Positions 30,376 to 39,765 of a stretch of DNA of 64,000 nt are shown in pieces. The stretch spans positions 186,001-250,000 of the forward strand of contig NZ_JABWMJ010000009.1 in the NCBI RefSeq assembly GCF_013366375.1. Reading direction: 5' to 3'. The number at the start of each line of letters is the position of its first letter. The first letter of the stretch is position 1. Position numbers and translations under genes: made by a program. This DNA is from Rhizobacter koreensis. Its GTDB lineage: Bacteria > Pseudomonadota > Gammaproteobacteria > Burkholderiales > Burkholderiaceae_C. The notes under the pieces are model-generated. The model was not told the origin of the DNA. It searched no databases and was given only the letters and a program-made list of their open reading frames with translations.

Positions 30376-30939
30376 CTACGGTTGCAGCGTCGGCAAGCCG
30401 CAGCGCGGCGACGGATCGACGACCTGCGGGCAGCGTGCCGCGCACTCGGCGTTGATCGAGCCGTTGGCCTGACGACACGGTGCGAAGCAGCCCTGCGAGG
30501 CGAGGTACTGGCGTTGCAGCATCGAGCAGTCCTCGGCTGTCGGCGCCGTGCTGCCGGCGGTCGGCGCGCCCGAGGCAGCCGACCTGACGCCCCCGGCGCC
30601 GAGCCGCGCGCCACGCGGCGCGGACGCGGCGCTCGCCGGCGTCGCAGCGGCCTGCCGCAACGCCGCCGCGCGCGCCTCGCCCTGGCGCCGTTCGGCCTCG
30701 CTCAGCTCGAACTGGCGCGAGTCGACGCGCTGCGCCGATCGCTTGTAGCGCTCGGGCACGACGTCCGAGAGATGGGTGCGCCCGCTCTCGTCGGTCCAGC
30801 GGTAGATGTCGGCAGCGAGCGCCGGGGCGAGTGCGCTCAGCAGCCCGGCGCAAAGCACGAGTCCGCGCGCCATGGCTGGCGCACCGCTGCGCGTGTGGCA
30901 GCTGCGGCGGCGGGCGAGCGGCGGCAGGGAACCGGACAT
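30376..30939 (-). CDS. DUF4124-domain secreted protein
   Basis: The 187-residue protein starts at 30939, where GGAGGTG precedes the ATG. It has a rather long N-terminal segment and a signal peptide (LVLCAGLLSALAPALA) whose internal Met (30873) is a possible alternative start. After it lies the DUF4124 motif ADIYRWTDESGRTHLSDVVPERY, then a helical Glu/Arg stretch and a cysteine-rich C-terminus (EDCSMLQRQYLASQGCFAPC, AECAARCP). DUF4124 domains occur in envelope proteins of Proteobacteria; the function is unknown. Confidence 0.86.
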   Translation of the reverse strand: MSGSLPPLARRRSCHTRSGAPAMARGLVLCAGLLSALAPALAADIYRWTDESGRTHLSDVVPERYKRSAQRVDSRQFELSEAERRQGEARAAALRQAAATPASAASAPRGARLGAGGVRSAASGAPTAGSTAPTAEDCSMLQRQYLASQGCFAPCRQANGSINAECAARCPQVVDPSPRCGLPTLQP

Positions 30940-31136
30940 GAGGCACCTCCAACGAGCGACACCGACGGTGCGACGGCCGACACCCTGCACCAGCCGCACG
31001 TCCGCTGCGAACGCCAGCGAATCTACCGCGCACGCGCACCATGCGGCGCGCCGCACGTCCGCCGCGCGGCCGCTGACGGGCCTGCACCGGCCGTCGGTCC
31101 CTCGAGCAAACCGAAAGACCTGGCGTTTCGTCAAAC

Positions 31137-31166
31137 TTGCGAATGCGAATCGTTCGCATCTACACT
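31137..31166 (+). promoter_or_regulatory. Candidate sigma-70 promoter containing a Fur-like operator
   Basis: A TTGCGA element (31137-31142) and TACACT (31161-31166) with an 18-base spacer flank a palindrome, ATGCGAA/TTCGCAT with a 3-base centre (31143-31159). It fits the Fur 7-1-7 pattern (TGAGAATCATTCTCA type) with changed arm bases, and a preceding TGCGAA repeat (31138-31143) adds a further hexamer. It lies 75 bases upstream of the 80-residue small gene. Regulation by iron or another metal through a Fur-family repressor is inferred. Confidence 0.68.
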
Positions 31167-31233
31167 GCACCCGAACCCGGCTGCACCTTCGGCCGCCCGC
31201 AGGCTCCACCCGACCAGATAACGCAACCAACGC

Positions 31234-31476
31234 ATGTCGCACCACAGCCGCAACGACCACGGACCGCGTGCCACCCTCGCCGAGAACGAGGTCGGCTGTG
31301 TCGACTTCTGTTCCTGCGGCGTGGTGACCGTCACCTTGCAGCACCTGAGCGTGCGCCTCGAGCCCGCAACGTTTCGCGAGCTGCATCACCTGCTCGCCGC
31401 GGCGCAGCGTCGGCTCGACGGTGCGGCCGCCAGCGCCCGCGCGGCCGACGCCTCCGCCGACCTGCCACTTCACTGA
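31234..31476 (+). CDS. Small cysteine-bearing protein downstream of the Fur-like operator
   Basis: The 80-residue protein has no match I can name. It has a central Cys cluster, VGCVDFCSCGVVTVTLQHLSVRLEP, reminiscent of a metal-binding strand-loop, and a C-terminal helix (FRELHHLLAAAQRRL). No signal peptide. The stop overlaps the next tiny gene by one base (TGATG), so both would be cotranscribed. Because of the Fur-like site, a part in iron or zinc handling is possible. Confidence 0.65.
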   Translation: MSHHSRNDHGPRATLAENEVGCVDFCSCGVVTVTLQHLSVRLEPATFRELHHLLAAAQRRLDGAAASARAADASADLPLH

Positions 31477-31616
31477 TGCGCCAGCTCGCGCGCGACGCCG
31501 ACGCGCTCCGCAGACCAAGTCAGCCGATGGACGATCGTTCCGGAGCCCTGCTCGACTGGCTCGGCGTGGCGCTCGTGATCGTCCTCGTGTACGTCTTCGT
31601 GCCGGTGCTCGGCTGA
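31476..31616 (+). CDS. Single-pass membrane miniprotein
   Basis: Forty-six residues, ending with a transmembrane helix LLDWLGVALVIVLVYVFVPVLG preceded by a polar N-terminus. The start overlaps the preceding stop (TGATG), supporting translation. An internal Met at 31527 is another possible start. No function can be assigned. Confidence 0.5.
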   Translation: MRQLARDADALRRPSQPMDDRSGALLDWLGVALVIVLVYVFVPVLG

Positions 31617-31986
31617 ACGCGGCGCCGGAGCGCGGCCCGCGCCGATCGGCACCGCGCACGCGCGCGCGAGCCGCGCATCGAGACTCGTGTGCCCTGCCCT
31701 GGACCGCGCGCGGCGCGTTGACACCGAAGCGGCGACGACGTGCACGTGCAGAAGCATCTCCAGGCGGCGCGCCGGCACGGCAGCGCGCGCCGCCGTCCCA
31801 AGGCTGCGCCGCGCCACGTTACGCTGCCCGCCCAAGTCGCGCCTCGAGCGCCCGCCGCAGCGGGTGGCGCTCGACGTCGTTCAACCCGTCGGGAGCACGG
31901 ATGCGCACAGCCGCTTTCACGCCGGCAGGCTTCATCGGGCCGGCTTCGCCGATGGCCTGGGGCCCTGCGCGGCACGAGGCCACAAG
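31617..31986. other. Intergenic stretch, no gene seen
   Basis: About 370 bases before the permease gene. Reading frames are open on several strands because of composition, but none has a start with ribosome site or known motif. It should contain the permease promoter; none was identified with confidence. Confidence 0.4.
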
Positions 31987-33042
31987 GTGAGTCGCCCGTT
32001 CCGTTCAACGCAGGCCCGCCAGGCGCTCACGCTGCTGGCCAGCGCCGCACTGTTGTGGGTGATCTGGCCCTACGTGGGCGCGATCTTCTGGAGCATCGTC
32101 CTCGCGGTGGTGTTCGCGCCGCTCTACCGATGGCTCCTGCGCGCGAGCGGCGGGCGTCGCGGCGTCGCCGGCGCCAGCACGCTGCTGATCGTGGCGGTCG
32201 CTGCCGGGATCCCGACCATGCTGCTCGTGCTCGCCTTGCTGCGCCAGGCGCGTGCGCTCTACGCCGACATCGTGGCGCGGCGGGTCGACATTGGCGCCTA
32301 CGTCGGCCGCATCGTCGACGCGCTGCCCCCCGCGGCGCGACAGGCGCTCGAGAGTGCCGGTCTCGACGACCTGGCGTCGCTGCGCGACAAGCTCGCCGCC
32401 AACGCCGTCGAGGCGAGCCAGTACGTCGCGACGCACCTGCTCGGCATCGGGCTCAACGTGTTCGCGTTCGCGCTCGGCTTCGCGATCATGCTGTACCTGT
32501 TCTACGTGCTGCTGACCGACGGCGGGCGCCTCGCCGCGCAGGTCGAGCGCTTCAGTCCGCTCGAGCCGGACGAGCTCGGCGCGCTCGCCCGCACGTTTGC
32601 GACGGTGATCCGCGCGACCGTCAAGGGCGGCGTCGTGATGGCCGCGACGCAGGGCGCGCTCGGTGGCGTCGTGCTCGGCGCTCTCGGCATCGCGGCGCCG
32701 CTGTTCTGGGGGGTGCTGTTCGGGCTGCTCTCGATGATCCCGGCGGTCGGCGCAGGCCTGCTGTGGGCACCGATCGCGCTCTACTTCCTGGTCACGGGCG
32801 CCTGGTGGAAGGGCCTGGGCCTCGTCTTCTTCGGCGTCGTCGTGCTCACCGCGGTCGACAACATCCTGCGTCCGATCCTGGTCGGCCGTGACACCCACCT
32901 GCCCGGCTCGATGATCCTCGTCACCACGCTCGGCGGCATCGCGAGCTTCGGCGTCAGCGGCGTCGTCATCGGCCCGGTCGTGGCGGCGATGTTCGTCGCG
33001 ATCTGGCAGCTCCACGGCGCCGGGTCCGAGGCTCGCCGATAG
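31987..33042 (+). CDS. AI-2E-family membrane permease
   Basis: The GTG at 31987 gives 351 residues; a GAGG element lies about 10 bases upstream. The protein has about seven to eight hydrophobic helices, including the paired N-terminal ones (LTLLASAALLWVIWPYVGAIFWSI), the helical hairpin region with PAARQALES, and the conserved late helices ALFWGVLFGLLSMIPAVGAGLLW and VDNILRPILVGRDTHLPG. The family (PerM/YdiK/AI-2E) exports or imports small solutes by proton or sodium gradients; many members have unknown substrates and AI-2 transport should not be assumed. Confidence 0.9.
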   Translation: MSRPFRSTQARQALTLLASAALLWVIWPYVGAIFWSIVLAVVFAPLYRWLLRASGGRRGVAGASTLLIVAVAAGIPTMLLVLALLRQARALYADIVARRVDIGAYVGRIVDALPPAARQALESAGLDDLASLRDKLAANAVEASQYVATHLLGIGLNVFAFALGFAIMLYLFYVLLTDGGRLAAQVERFSPLEPDELGALARTFATVIRATVKGGVVMAATQGALGGVVLGALGIAAPLFWGVLFGLLSMIPAVGAGLLWAPIALYFLVTGAWWKGLGLVFFGVVVLTAVDNILRPILVGRDTHLPGSMILVTTLGGIASFGVSGVVIGPVVAAMFVAIWQLHGAGSEARR

Positions 33043-33051
33043 CGCGAGCCG

Positions 33052-34767
33052 TCAGCTCTCGTGCAGCTGCACCTGGTTGCGGCCGCGCGCCTTGGCGGTG
33101 TACATCGCGGCGTCGGCCTGGCGCAGCAGCGTGTCGGGGTCGCAGCCGGGCTCGGCAGCGACCGCGATGCCGATCGATGCGCTCACCCGCACGCGGTGCG
33201 ACTCGACCTCGATGTCCTGGCGCACGCTCTCGAGGATCCGTTGCGCGAGTCCGAGCGCATTGGCGCGGGTGCAGGCGCCGCGCTGCAGCACCGCGAACTC
33301 GTCGCCCCCCATCCGGCCGACCACGTCGCCTTCGCGCGCCGCGGCGCGCAAGCGGCTCGCCACCATCGTCAGCACCTTGTCGCCGACGTGGTGGCCGTGC
33401 TGGTCGTTGATCGGCTTGAAGCCGTCGAGGTCGATGAACAGCACGGCAAAGCCGTGGAAGGCACCAGCGGGCGGCCGCGCCGCTTCGGCCAGGCGCTCGA
33501 GGAACGCTTCGCGGTTGATCAGCGTGGTGAGGCCGTCGTGACGCGCCATGTGCTGGATGCGCTCTTCGCTGCGCCGCCGCTGCGTCACGTCCATGTAGGT
33601 GCGCAGGATGCCACCGCCGTGGATCGGCACGCTGCGCACCTCGAGCACGCGGCCGTCGGGGCGTTGCCGCTCGTAGGCATGCGGTCGGTCGAGCACGCCT
33701 CCCGCGCGGATGAACGCCTTGAGATCCTCGGAGGCCGGGGCGAACTCGTCGCGCGCCCACTGGTAAGCGATCACCTGCTCGAAGGACGGCCGCGACTTCA
33801 TCAGCGCTTCGGGCAGGTCGAGCAAGGCCATCGCCTGTGGATTGCAGACCTCGACGACGCCGTCGGCGTTGACCATGATGACGCCCTGCTCCATGCGCTC
33901 GAGCGTCAGCTCGAGCAGCGCGGCGCTCTCCCGCGCGCGCTGCTCGGCGATGCGCAGCAGCTCCTGCTGGTGCTTCATGGTCGTCACGTCGAGGTGGGTG
34001 AAGAAGCGCAGCCCGTCGGGCCCGCTCTGCTCGACGACGCGGCTCCAGCGCTCACGCGGCAGCGGCACCTCGAACGGGGCGCCGGCATAACGCAGGTGCT
34101 CGCCGAGCACCTCGAGCCCCGACGCGTAGAGGCGTTCCTCGTCCGCGTCGAGATCGCCCTGCCAGGCGCTGCGGTAGACGTCGACGAAGGTGAGGCCGAT
34201 CGCCGCGGCGCGCTGGGCAAAGCCGTACAGATCGGCGAACGAGTCGTTGGCCCAGACGATGCTGCCGTCGGGGTGGGTGATCGCGACGCCGTCGGCCACG
34301 TGATCGAGCCAGCGGAAGCGCTCGGCACCATCGACGAGGCTGGGCGCCGGCGCCACGGACGCAGCCTCGGCGCGGTTCTCGACCTTCCACATGCGGGCGC
34401 GGCCGATGCCCGGCAGCGGCAGCGACGCCGCCCTCAGCTCGACGCCGCGGTGCTTGAACACGAACGGCCGCTGCTGGCCCCGGTGGCGCAGCACGCCTTC
34501 TGCCACGAAGCGCTCGAGCGCCCCCATCTCCTCGGGGCGCAGCCGCGCCCGGTAGAAGCGCCGCAGGTTGTCGGCGTAGGGCTCGCCGACGTGCACGTGG
34601 CCCTCGTGCTCGGGAAAGAAGCGCAGGAACGTGCGGTTCCACAGCAGCGCGCGGTCGGCCTCGTCGAACACGCACAGGGCGAGCTCGAGCCCGTCGAGCA
34701 TCTCGGCAAGGGCCTCCAGCGACGGGCGAACGAGAGCGCTGACGTTGGCGGCGGCGTTGTGCGGCAC
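33052..34767 (-). CDS. PAS-domain diguanylate cyclase (active-type GGDEF)
   Basis: The chosen GTG at 34767 gives 571 residues; no ATG fits upstream, and the start is uncertain. Three PAS-like regions are seen (LALCVFDEADRALLWN; DHVADGVAITHPDGSIVWAND; LERMEQGVIMVNADGVVEVCN), followed by a GGDEF domain with HDGLTTLINREAFLERL and the intact catalytic motif GRMGGDEFAVL. An R..D inhibitory site (RGAC... region) is not clear. There is no membrane segment, so a soluble signal such as redox or light is likely. It should make cyclic di-GMP. Confidence 0.88.
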   Translation of the reverse strand: MPHNAAANVSALVRPSLEALAEMLDGLELALCVFDEADRALLWNRTFLRFFPEHEGHVHVGEPYADNLRRFYRARLRPEEMGALERFVAEGVLRHRGQQRPFVFKHRGVELRAASLPLPGIGRARMWKVENRAEAASVAPAPSLVDGAERFRWLDHVADGVAITHPDGSIVWANDSFADLYGFAQRAAAIGLTFVDVYRSAWQGDLDADEERLYASGLEVLGEHLRYAGAPFEVPLPRERWSRVVEQSGPDGLRFFTHLDVTTMKHQQELLRIAEQRARESAALLELTLERMEQGVIMVNADGVVEVCNPQAMALLDLPEALMKSRPSFEQVIAYQWARDEFAPASEDLKAFIRAGGVLDRPHAYERQRPDGRVLEVRSVPIHGGGILRTYMDVTQRRRSEERIQHMARHDGLTTLINREAFLERLAEAARPPAGAFHGFAVLFIDLDGFKPINDQHGHHVGDKVLTMVASRLRAAAREGDVVGRMGGDEFAVLQRGACTRANALGLAQRILESVRQDIEVESHRVRVSASIGIAVAAEPGCDPDTLLRQADAAMYTAKARGRNQVQLHES

Positions 34768-34912
34768 GAGGGCGAAGCCTAGTCGAAGACGCGCAAGCGT
34801 ACCGAAGGCAGCCGCGGCACGCGGTCGCGTGCGCGCAAGTTCGGGAATGTCCCACGTCGCCGGCGCCAGCCTTCCTACAGCGGCGTGCGCGCGCGAGCGC
34901 CACCTCCGTGGC

Positions 34913-35830
34913 TCAGCAGCCGCGTGGCAGCTCACCGCCGCCTTTGACGTGCTCGCCCAGGAAATCGAGGAAGCGCCGCACCGCCGGCACCATGCCGCGC
35001 CGCGACGGAAAGACGGCGAGCACATGGGCCGGCGGCGGTCCCCAGCCCGGCAGCACCGGGACCAGCCGTCCGTCGCGCAGGTCGTTCGCGCACAGGTAGT
35101 CGGGCAGCACCGTCATGCCGATCGCGTCGAGCGCCGCGAACCTGAGGACGAACAGGTCGTCGACGGTGCACACCGGTCGGTGCTGCAGCTCGAACCCCCC
35201 GCCGCCAGGGCCCACCAGCCGCCAGCTGGCGCGTCCGTCCGCCGCCGACATCGCAAGCGTCGGCAGCTCGCGCAGGTCGTCGACCGTGGTGGGCGCGCCG
35301 ATGCGCTCGAGCAGACGCGGGCTCGCGACCAGCACCGCGCGCGTCTCGCCGAGGTTCTTCACGACCAGGCTGCCGCTGTCGTCGATGGCGGTGCGCACGC
35401 GCAGCGCCACGTCGACGCCGTCCTGCACCAGGTCGACCACGCGGTTGGTCACCTGCATCTCGACACGGACGTGCGGATGCGCCGCAACGAAGCGCGCGAG
35501 CACCGGCCCGAGGCTGGTCTGTGCGAGCGTGACCGGCACCGTCACCCGGACCGTGCCGCGTGGCTCGCCGCGCACCCGCGCGAGCGCCTCGTCGGCGGCC
35601 TCGGCCTCCTCGCGCATCGCGACGCAATGCCGGTTGTAGATCTCTCCGGCCTCGGTGAGCGAGAGCTTGCGCGTGGTCCGCTGCAGCAGCCGCACGCCGA
35701 GCCGTGCCTCGAGTTCGGCGATGCGCCTGGAAAGCCGCGACTTCGGAATGCCGAGGTGCCGTCCGGCCGCCGCGAAGCTGCCGCTGCTGACCACCTCGGC
35801 GAAGAACAGCATGTCGTTGAGGTTCTGCAT
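34913..35830 (-). CDS. LysR-family transcription regulator
   Basis: The 305-residue protein starts at 35830 with a winged helix-turn-helix (MLFFAEVVSSGSFAAAGRHLGIPKSRLSRRIAELE) and has a LysR-type effector domain (RGTVRVTVPVTLAQTSLGP, VALRVRTAIDDSGSL, ALDAIGMTVLPDYL). It is divergent from azoR with 109 bases between them, the usual layout in which the LysR protein controls the neighbour. Its inducer is unknown, but quinone or electrophile stress would fit an azoreductase target. Confidence 0.93.
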   Translation of the reverse strand: MQNLNDMLFFAEVVSSGSFAAAGRHLGIPKSRLSRRIAELEARLGVRLLQRTTRKLSLTEAGEIYNRHCVAMREEAEAADEALARVRGEPRGTVRVTVPVTLAQTSLGPVLARFVAAHPHVRVEMQVTNRVVDLVQDGVDVALRVRTAIDDSGSLVVKNLGETRAVLVASPRLLERIGAPTTVDDLRELPTLAMSAADGRASWRLVGPGGGGFELQHRPVCTVDDLFVLRFAALDAIGMTVLPDYLCANDLRDGRLVPVLPGWGPPPAHVLAVFPSRRGMVPAVRRFLDFLGEHVKGGGELPRGC

Positions 35831-35939
35831 CGTTCCACCTGCAGGACAGTGAAACGCGATTCTGGCGACTTCTCGGCAGATCGGATCATCTTCACACTCT
35901 TTCCTGTCGTGGCCGCTGGTGGCCGCCTGGAGAAAGACG

Positions 35940-36584
35940 ATGAAGCTGCTGCATGTCGATTCGAGCCCGCTGGGCTCCGCCTCCGTCTCGCGTGCGCTCG
36001 GCCGCGAGGTCGTCGCGCAATGGACCGCGAGCCATCCCGGCACCCGCGTCGAATACCTCGACCTCGTGACCGAGGGCCCTGCGCACCTGGACGCCGACGC
36101 CCTCGGCTTCCGGCTCGCCACCGGCGCGGCACCCACCCCCGCGCAGCAGCGCGAGAACGCCCTCACGGAGCGCCTGGTGAGCCAGTTCCTCGCCGCCGAC
36201 GTGGTCGTGATCGGCGCGCCGATGGTCAACTTCGGCGTGACGAGCCAGCTCAAGGCGTGGATCGATCGCATCGCGCAGGCCGGCCGCACCTTCCGCTACA
36301 CCGCCGCCGGCCCGGAAGGCCTCGCGACCGGCAAGACCGTGATCGTCGTCTCGACGCGCGGCGGCCGCTACGCCGGCGTGCCGGCCGAGGCGATGGACCA
36401 CCAGGAGAGCTACCTCAAGGCCGTGCTCGGCTTCTTTGGCATCGCCGACGTGCGCATCGTGCGCGCCGAGGGCCTGTCGATGGGCGACGAAGCCAAGGCA
36501 CGCGCGCTCGCGGCGGCAGCCGTGGACATCCGCGCCCACACCGCACGCGCCGCGAACGAGGCGGCGGCGGCGCTGGCGGCGTGA
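35940..36584 (+). CDS. azoR: FMN-dependent NADH-azoreductase
   Basis: The ATG at 35940 follows GGAGAAAG and gives 214 residues. Family marks: [19 protein letters not shown] (phosphate-binding loop for FMN), [33 protein letters not shown], and [12 protein letters not shown]. AzoR enzymes reduce quinones and azo compounds with NADH and protect against electrophiles. The divergent LysR gene is the probable controller. Confidence 0.93.
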   Translation: MKLLHVDSSPLGSASVSRALGREVVAQWTASHPGTRVEYLDLVTEGPAHLDADALGFRLATGAAPTPAQQRENALTERLVSQFLAADVVVIGAPMVNFGVTSQLKAWIDRIAQAGRTFRYTAAGPEGLATGKTVIVVSTRGGRYAGVPAEAMDHQESYLKAVLGFFGIADVRIVRAEGLSMGDEAKARALAAAAVDIRAHTARAANEAAAALAA

Positions 36585-36857
36585 ATCGGCCCCGCCGCAG
36601 CCGGGCACGCGGGGGTTGGCGCGACTGGCAGACAAGGAAATCGGTCCTCGGGACGTTCGAGATGCTCGACTCGAGAGGGTGAAGCGACTCGAACGGCCGC
36701 GCGGTCTCCTACGCAAGCCAGCGTTTCGACGGCCAGCCGATCGTCGAGAGCCGCTCATCGTTGACGCGTCGAGCCAGCGGCCGGTCGGACCCGAGTGCCT
36801 TTTGCGTCAGCGGGCTGCCCTGTCGCGAGGCTCTCGATGCGCCACCCGTGCACGGAG

Positions 36858-39749
36858 TCATGCTGCGACTGATGCGCCCTCGACGTGCTGCGCCGCGGGC
36901 GCGTCCACCAACGCGCGCAGCGCCGGAAGGCACGAGCCGCAGTTGGTTCCGCACTTGAGCTCGCCCTGCAGTGCCGCCAGCCGGACTGCCGGAGGGCCGG
37001 GCACGCGCGCGACGCAGGCGACCACCGCATCCTCGCTGACGTCGAAGCAGCTGCAGACCTGCCGGCCGCGCGCGACGACCGGCTGCGGCGGCGTTGCTCC
37101 TGCCGAGAGCAGCGCGCGACCGTGCGCGGCCGCCGGCAGCTCCTGTTGCAGCAGCGGACGCAGCCACGCCTCGGCGCTGATGTCGCCCGCGATCAGGAAG
37201 CCGTCGACGCGCGTACCGGCGCCGGCGCCCGACAGCCGGATCGTGCGATGCTGGCCGCGCCGCGGGTCCGAATAGTGCAGCCGGGGTCGCGACGCGGGAG
37301 CGCTGTCGGCGCGGAGATCGAGCAGGGCCTCCATGCGTTCGACCAGGGTGGCGGGCGGCGGTGCCAGCGCCGCCGCGCGGAACAGCACGCCGCTGCGCTC
37401 GCGCCCGAACGGCACACAGGTCGCGAATGCGAGCTCGCCGAGGAGCGGCCGCAAGGCCTCGCGCACCGCAAGCGCGCGCTCGGCGGGCAGCCAGGCCAGC
37501 GCGAGCAGCCGCCACGGCAGGTCCGCCCGGGCGATGCGCACCGCGGCGTGCTTCAGCTCGGGCTGCTTCGAGCGCGCGCAGAACGCCGGCTGGGTGAGCG
37601 CGTTGACGCCGGCGGCACGGCCCGGACGCGCATCGGCTGCACCCCCGGGCGCCCGCGTCTCGGCGGGGCCGCCGGCGGCTCCGGACAGGAACTCGTCGCC
37701 CCAGTGCATCGCGATGAATGCCTGCGCCGGCGCCTGCGCCACGCTCGCCTGCGCCGCGAGCGTGATCGCGCCACGGCGGGAGGTCACCGTCACCAGATCG
37801 CCGTCGGCGAGCCGAAGCCGCTGCATGTCGCTCGGGTTCATCTCGACAGCCGGCTCCGGCACGTGCCCGAACAGCCGGGCCACGGTGCCGGTGCGGCTCA
37901 TGCCGTGCCACTGGTCGCGCAGGCGCCCGGTGTTCAGCACGAACGGAAAGCGGGCGTCGCGCCGCTCGGCCGGCGGTTCGTAAGCGGCGTCGACGAAGCG
38001 TGCCCGCCCGTCGGCGGTCGGGTAGATGCCGTCGGCATAGAGCCGGCTGCGGCCGGCGCCGGCGCCGGCCGGCCACGGCCACTGCGCAGGCTCGCGCTCG
38101 AGCCGGGCGTAGTCGAGGCCGCCGATGTCGAGATCGCGGCCGCGCGTCGTCTCGCGATGCTCGTTCCAGATCGCCTCGGCGCTCGCGTGCTCGAACAGCG
38201 ATCGCTCGACGACCGCACGCGACCCGCCGCTCGCGCGCAGGCGCGCCTCGAGGCGCCGAGCGAAGTCGGCGGCGATCGCCCAGTCGTCGCGGGCGGCGCC
38301 GGGTGCCGCGACCGCCGCGCGAACCCGGCTGATGCGGCGCTCGCTGTTCGTGACCGTGCCGCTCTTCTCGCCCCAGGTGGTGGCCGGCAGCAGCAGGTCG
38401 GCGTAGCCGCAGGTCGCGGTCGTCGCGAACGCTTCCTGGACCACCACGAACTCGCAGCGCTCGAGCGCGCGCCGCACCGTGGCCTGGTCCGGCATCGACT
38501 GGGCAGGGTTGGTGCAGGCGATCCAGAGCGCATGCAGCGCGCCGTCCGCGGCCGCCTCGAACATCTCCACCGCGCTGAGGCCCGGCGTCGACGGCACGTC
38601 GACGACGCCCCAGAGTCGGGCGACCTCGTCCCGGTCGCGGGCGTCGGCGAGGTCGCGGTGGCCCGACAGCAGGTTCGCCATCGCGCCGACCTCGCGCCCC
38701 CCCATCGCGTTCGGTTGACCCGTCAGCGAGAACGGCCCGGCGCCGGGGCGGCCGATCTGGGCGGTCGCGAGGTGGAGGTTGATCAGGGCCGCGTTCTTCA
38801 GGCTGCCGCTGGTGCTCTGGTTCAGGCCCTGGCAGTACATCGAGAGGGTCGGCGCGCGGCCGGCCGGCTGCGTGGCGTCGATGTTCGCGAACCAGCGCGC
38901 CGCCTGCACGAGGTCGGCCTCGTCGATGCCGCACAGCCGCGCGACGTCCTTGGGTGCGAAGTCGCGCACGCGCGCCTTCAGCGCATCGAAGCCGCTCGTG
39001 TGCGCGGCGATGTACGCGGCATCGGTCCAGCCTTCCCACAGCATCACGTGGAGCAGGCCGTTGAAGAGGGCCACGTCGGTGCCCGGGGCGATCGCCAGGT
39101 GCAGGTCGGCGCTCGCCGCCGTCTCGGTGCGGCGCGGGTCGACGACGACGATCTTCAGCGCCGGGTTGGCGCGCCGCGCGTCCTCGATGCGGCGGAACAC
39201 GATGGGGTGGGCATACGCCGTGTTCGACCCGGCGATGAACAGCGTCGACGCGTGCGCGATGTCGTCGTAGCAGCACGGCGGCGCGTCGGCGCCGAGCGTC
39301 ATCTTGTAGCCCGCGACCGCGCTGCTCATGCACAGCCGCGAATTGCTGTCGACGTTGTTGGTGCCGACCAGGCCCTTGGCGAGCTTGTTGAAGACGTAGT
39401 AGTCCTCGGTCAGCAGCTGGCCCGAGATGTAGAAGCCGACCGCGTCGGCGCCGTGCGCCGCGATGGTCGCGGCGAAGCGGTCCGCGGCCAGCTCGAGCGC
39501 CGCGTCCCAGCCGATCGGCTGCGGCGTCGCGCCACGCGCCGCGCGCTGCATCGGCTGCAGCAGCCGCGTCTGCAGCGTCACCTCGCGGGTCGCGGTGAGA
39601 TGCAGCGTGCTGCCCTTGCTGCACAGGCGCCCGAAGTTCGCCGGGTGGTCGGGGTCGCCGCGCACGCCGGTGATCGCGTCCCCGGCGCTCTCGATGATCA
39701 CGCCGCAGCCGACGCCGCAGTAGGGACAGGTCGAGCGCGTCTCGGTCAC
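36858..39749 (-). CDS. nasA: Assimilatory nitrate reductase catalytic subunit
   Basis: The 963-residue molybdopterin enzyme starts at a GTG (39749). It has the [4Fe-4S] cysteines Cys8, Cys11, Cys15 and Cys43, the Mo-bis-MGD domains (SNSRLCMSSAVAGYKM holds the likely molybdenum ligand), GWGE-like LPATTWGEKSGTVTNSERR, and a C-terminal BFD-like [2Fe-2S] domain (QVCSCFDV and GTNCGSCLPALRAL). The extra C-terminal domain is typical of cytoplasmic NasA/NarB-type enzymes receiving electrons from reduced donors. It catalyses nitrate to nitrite. It follows nirD after 16 bases, so nirB-nirD-nasA form one operon. Confidence 0.95.
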   Translation of the reverse strand: MTETRSTCPYCGVGCGVIIESAGDAITGVRGDPDHPANFGRLCSKGSTLHLTATREVTLQTRLLQPMQRAARGATPQPIGWDAALELAADRFAATIAAHGADAVGFYISGQLLTEDYYVFNKLAKGLVGTNNVDSNSRLCMSSAVAGYKMTLGADAPPCCYDDIAHASTLFIAGSNTAYAHPIVFRRIEDARRANPALKIVVVDPRRTETAASADLHLAIAPGTDVALFNGLLHVMLWEGWTDAAYIAAHTSGFDALKARVRDFAPKDVARLCGIDEADLVQAARWFANIDATQPAGRAPTLSMYCQGLNQSTSGSLKNAALINLHLATAQIGRPGAGPFSLTGQPNAMGGREVGAMANLLSGHRDLADARDRDEVARLWGVVDVPSTPGLSAVEMFEAAADGALHALWIACTNPAQSMPDQATVRRALERCEFVVVQEAFATTATCGYADLLLPATTWGEKSGTVTNSERRISRVRAAVAAPGAARDDWAIAADFARRLEARLRASGGSRAVVERSLFEHASAEAIWNEHRETTRGRDLDIGGLDYARLEREPAQWPWPAGAGAGRSRLYADGIYPTADGRARFVDAAYEPPAERRDARFPFVLNTGRLRDQWHGMSRTGTVARLFGHVPEPAVEMNPSDMQRLRLADGDLVTVTSRRGAITLAAQASVAQAPAQAFIAMHWGDEFLSGAAGGPAETRAPGGAADARPGRAAGVNALTQPAFCARSKQPELKHAAVRIARADLPWRLLALAWLPAERALAVREALRPLLGELAFATCVPFGRERSGVLFRAAALAPPPATLVERMEALLDLRADSAPASRPRLHYSDPRRGQHRTIRLSGAGAGTRVDGFLIAGDISAEAWLRPLLQQELPAAAHGRALLSAGATPPQPVVARGRQVCSCFDVSEDAVVACVARVPGPPAVRLAALQGELKCGTNCGSCLPALRALVDAPAAQHVEGASVAA

Positions 39750-39765
39750 GCGTGGAGCCCTCGGT

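Noticed and set aside
36585..36857. Possible tRNA-like stretch (GGCGCGACTGGCAGAC resembling a tRNA D-arm)
   Set aside because: No anticodon stem, T-arm or CCA end fits a cloverleaf; treated as plain intergenic.
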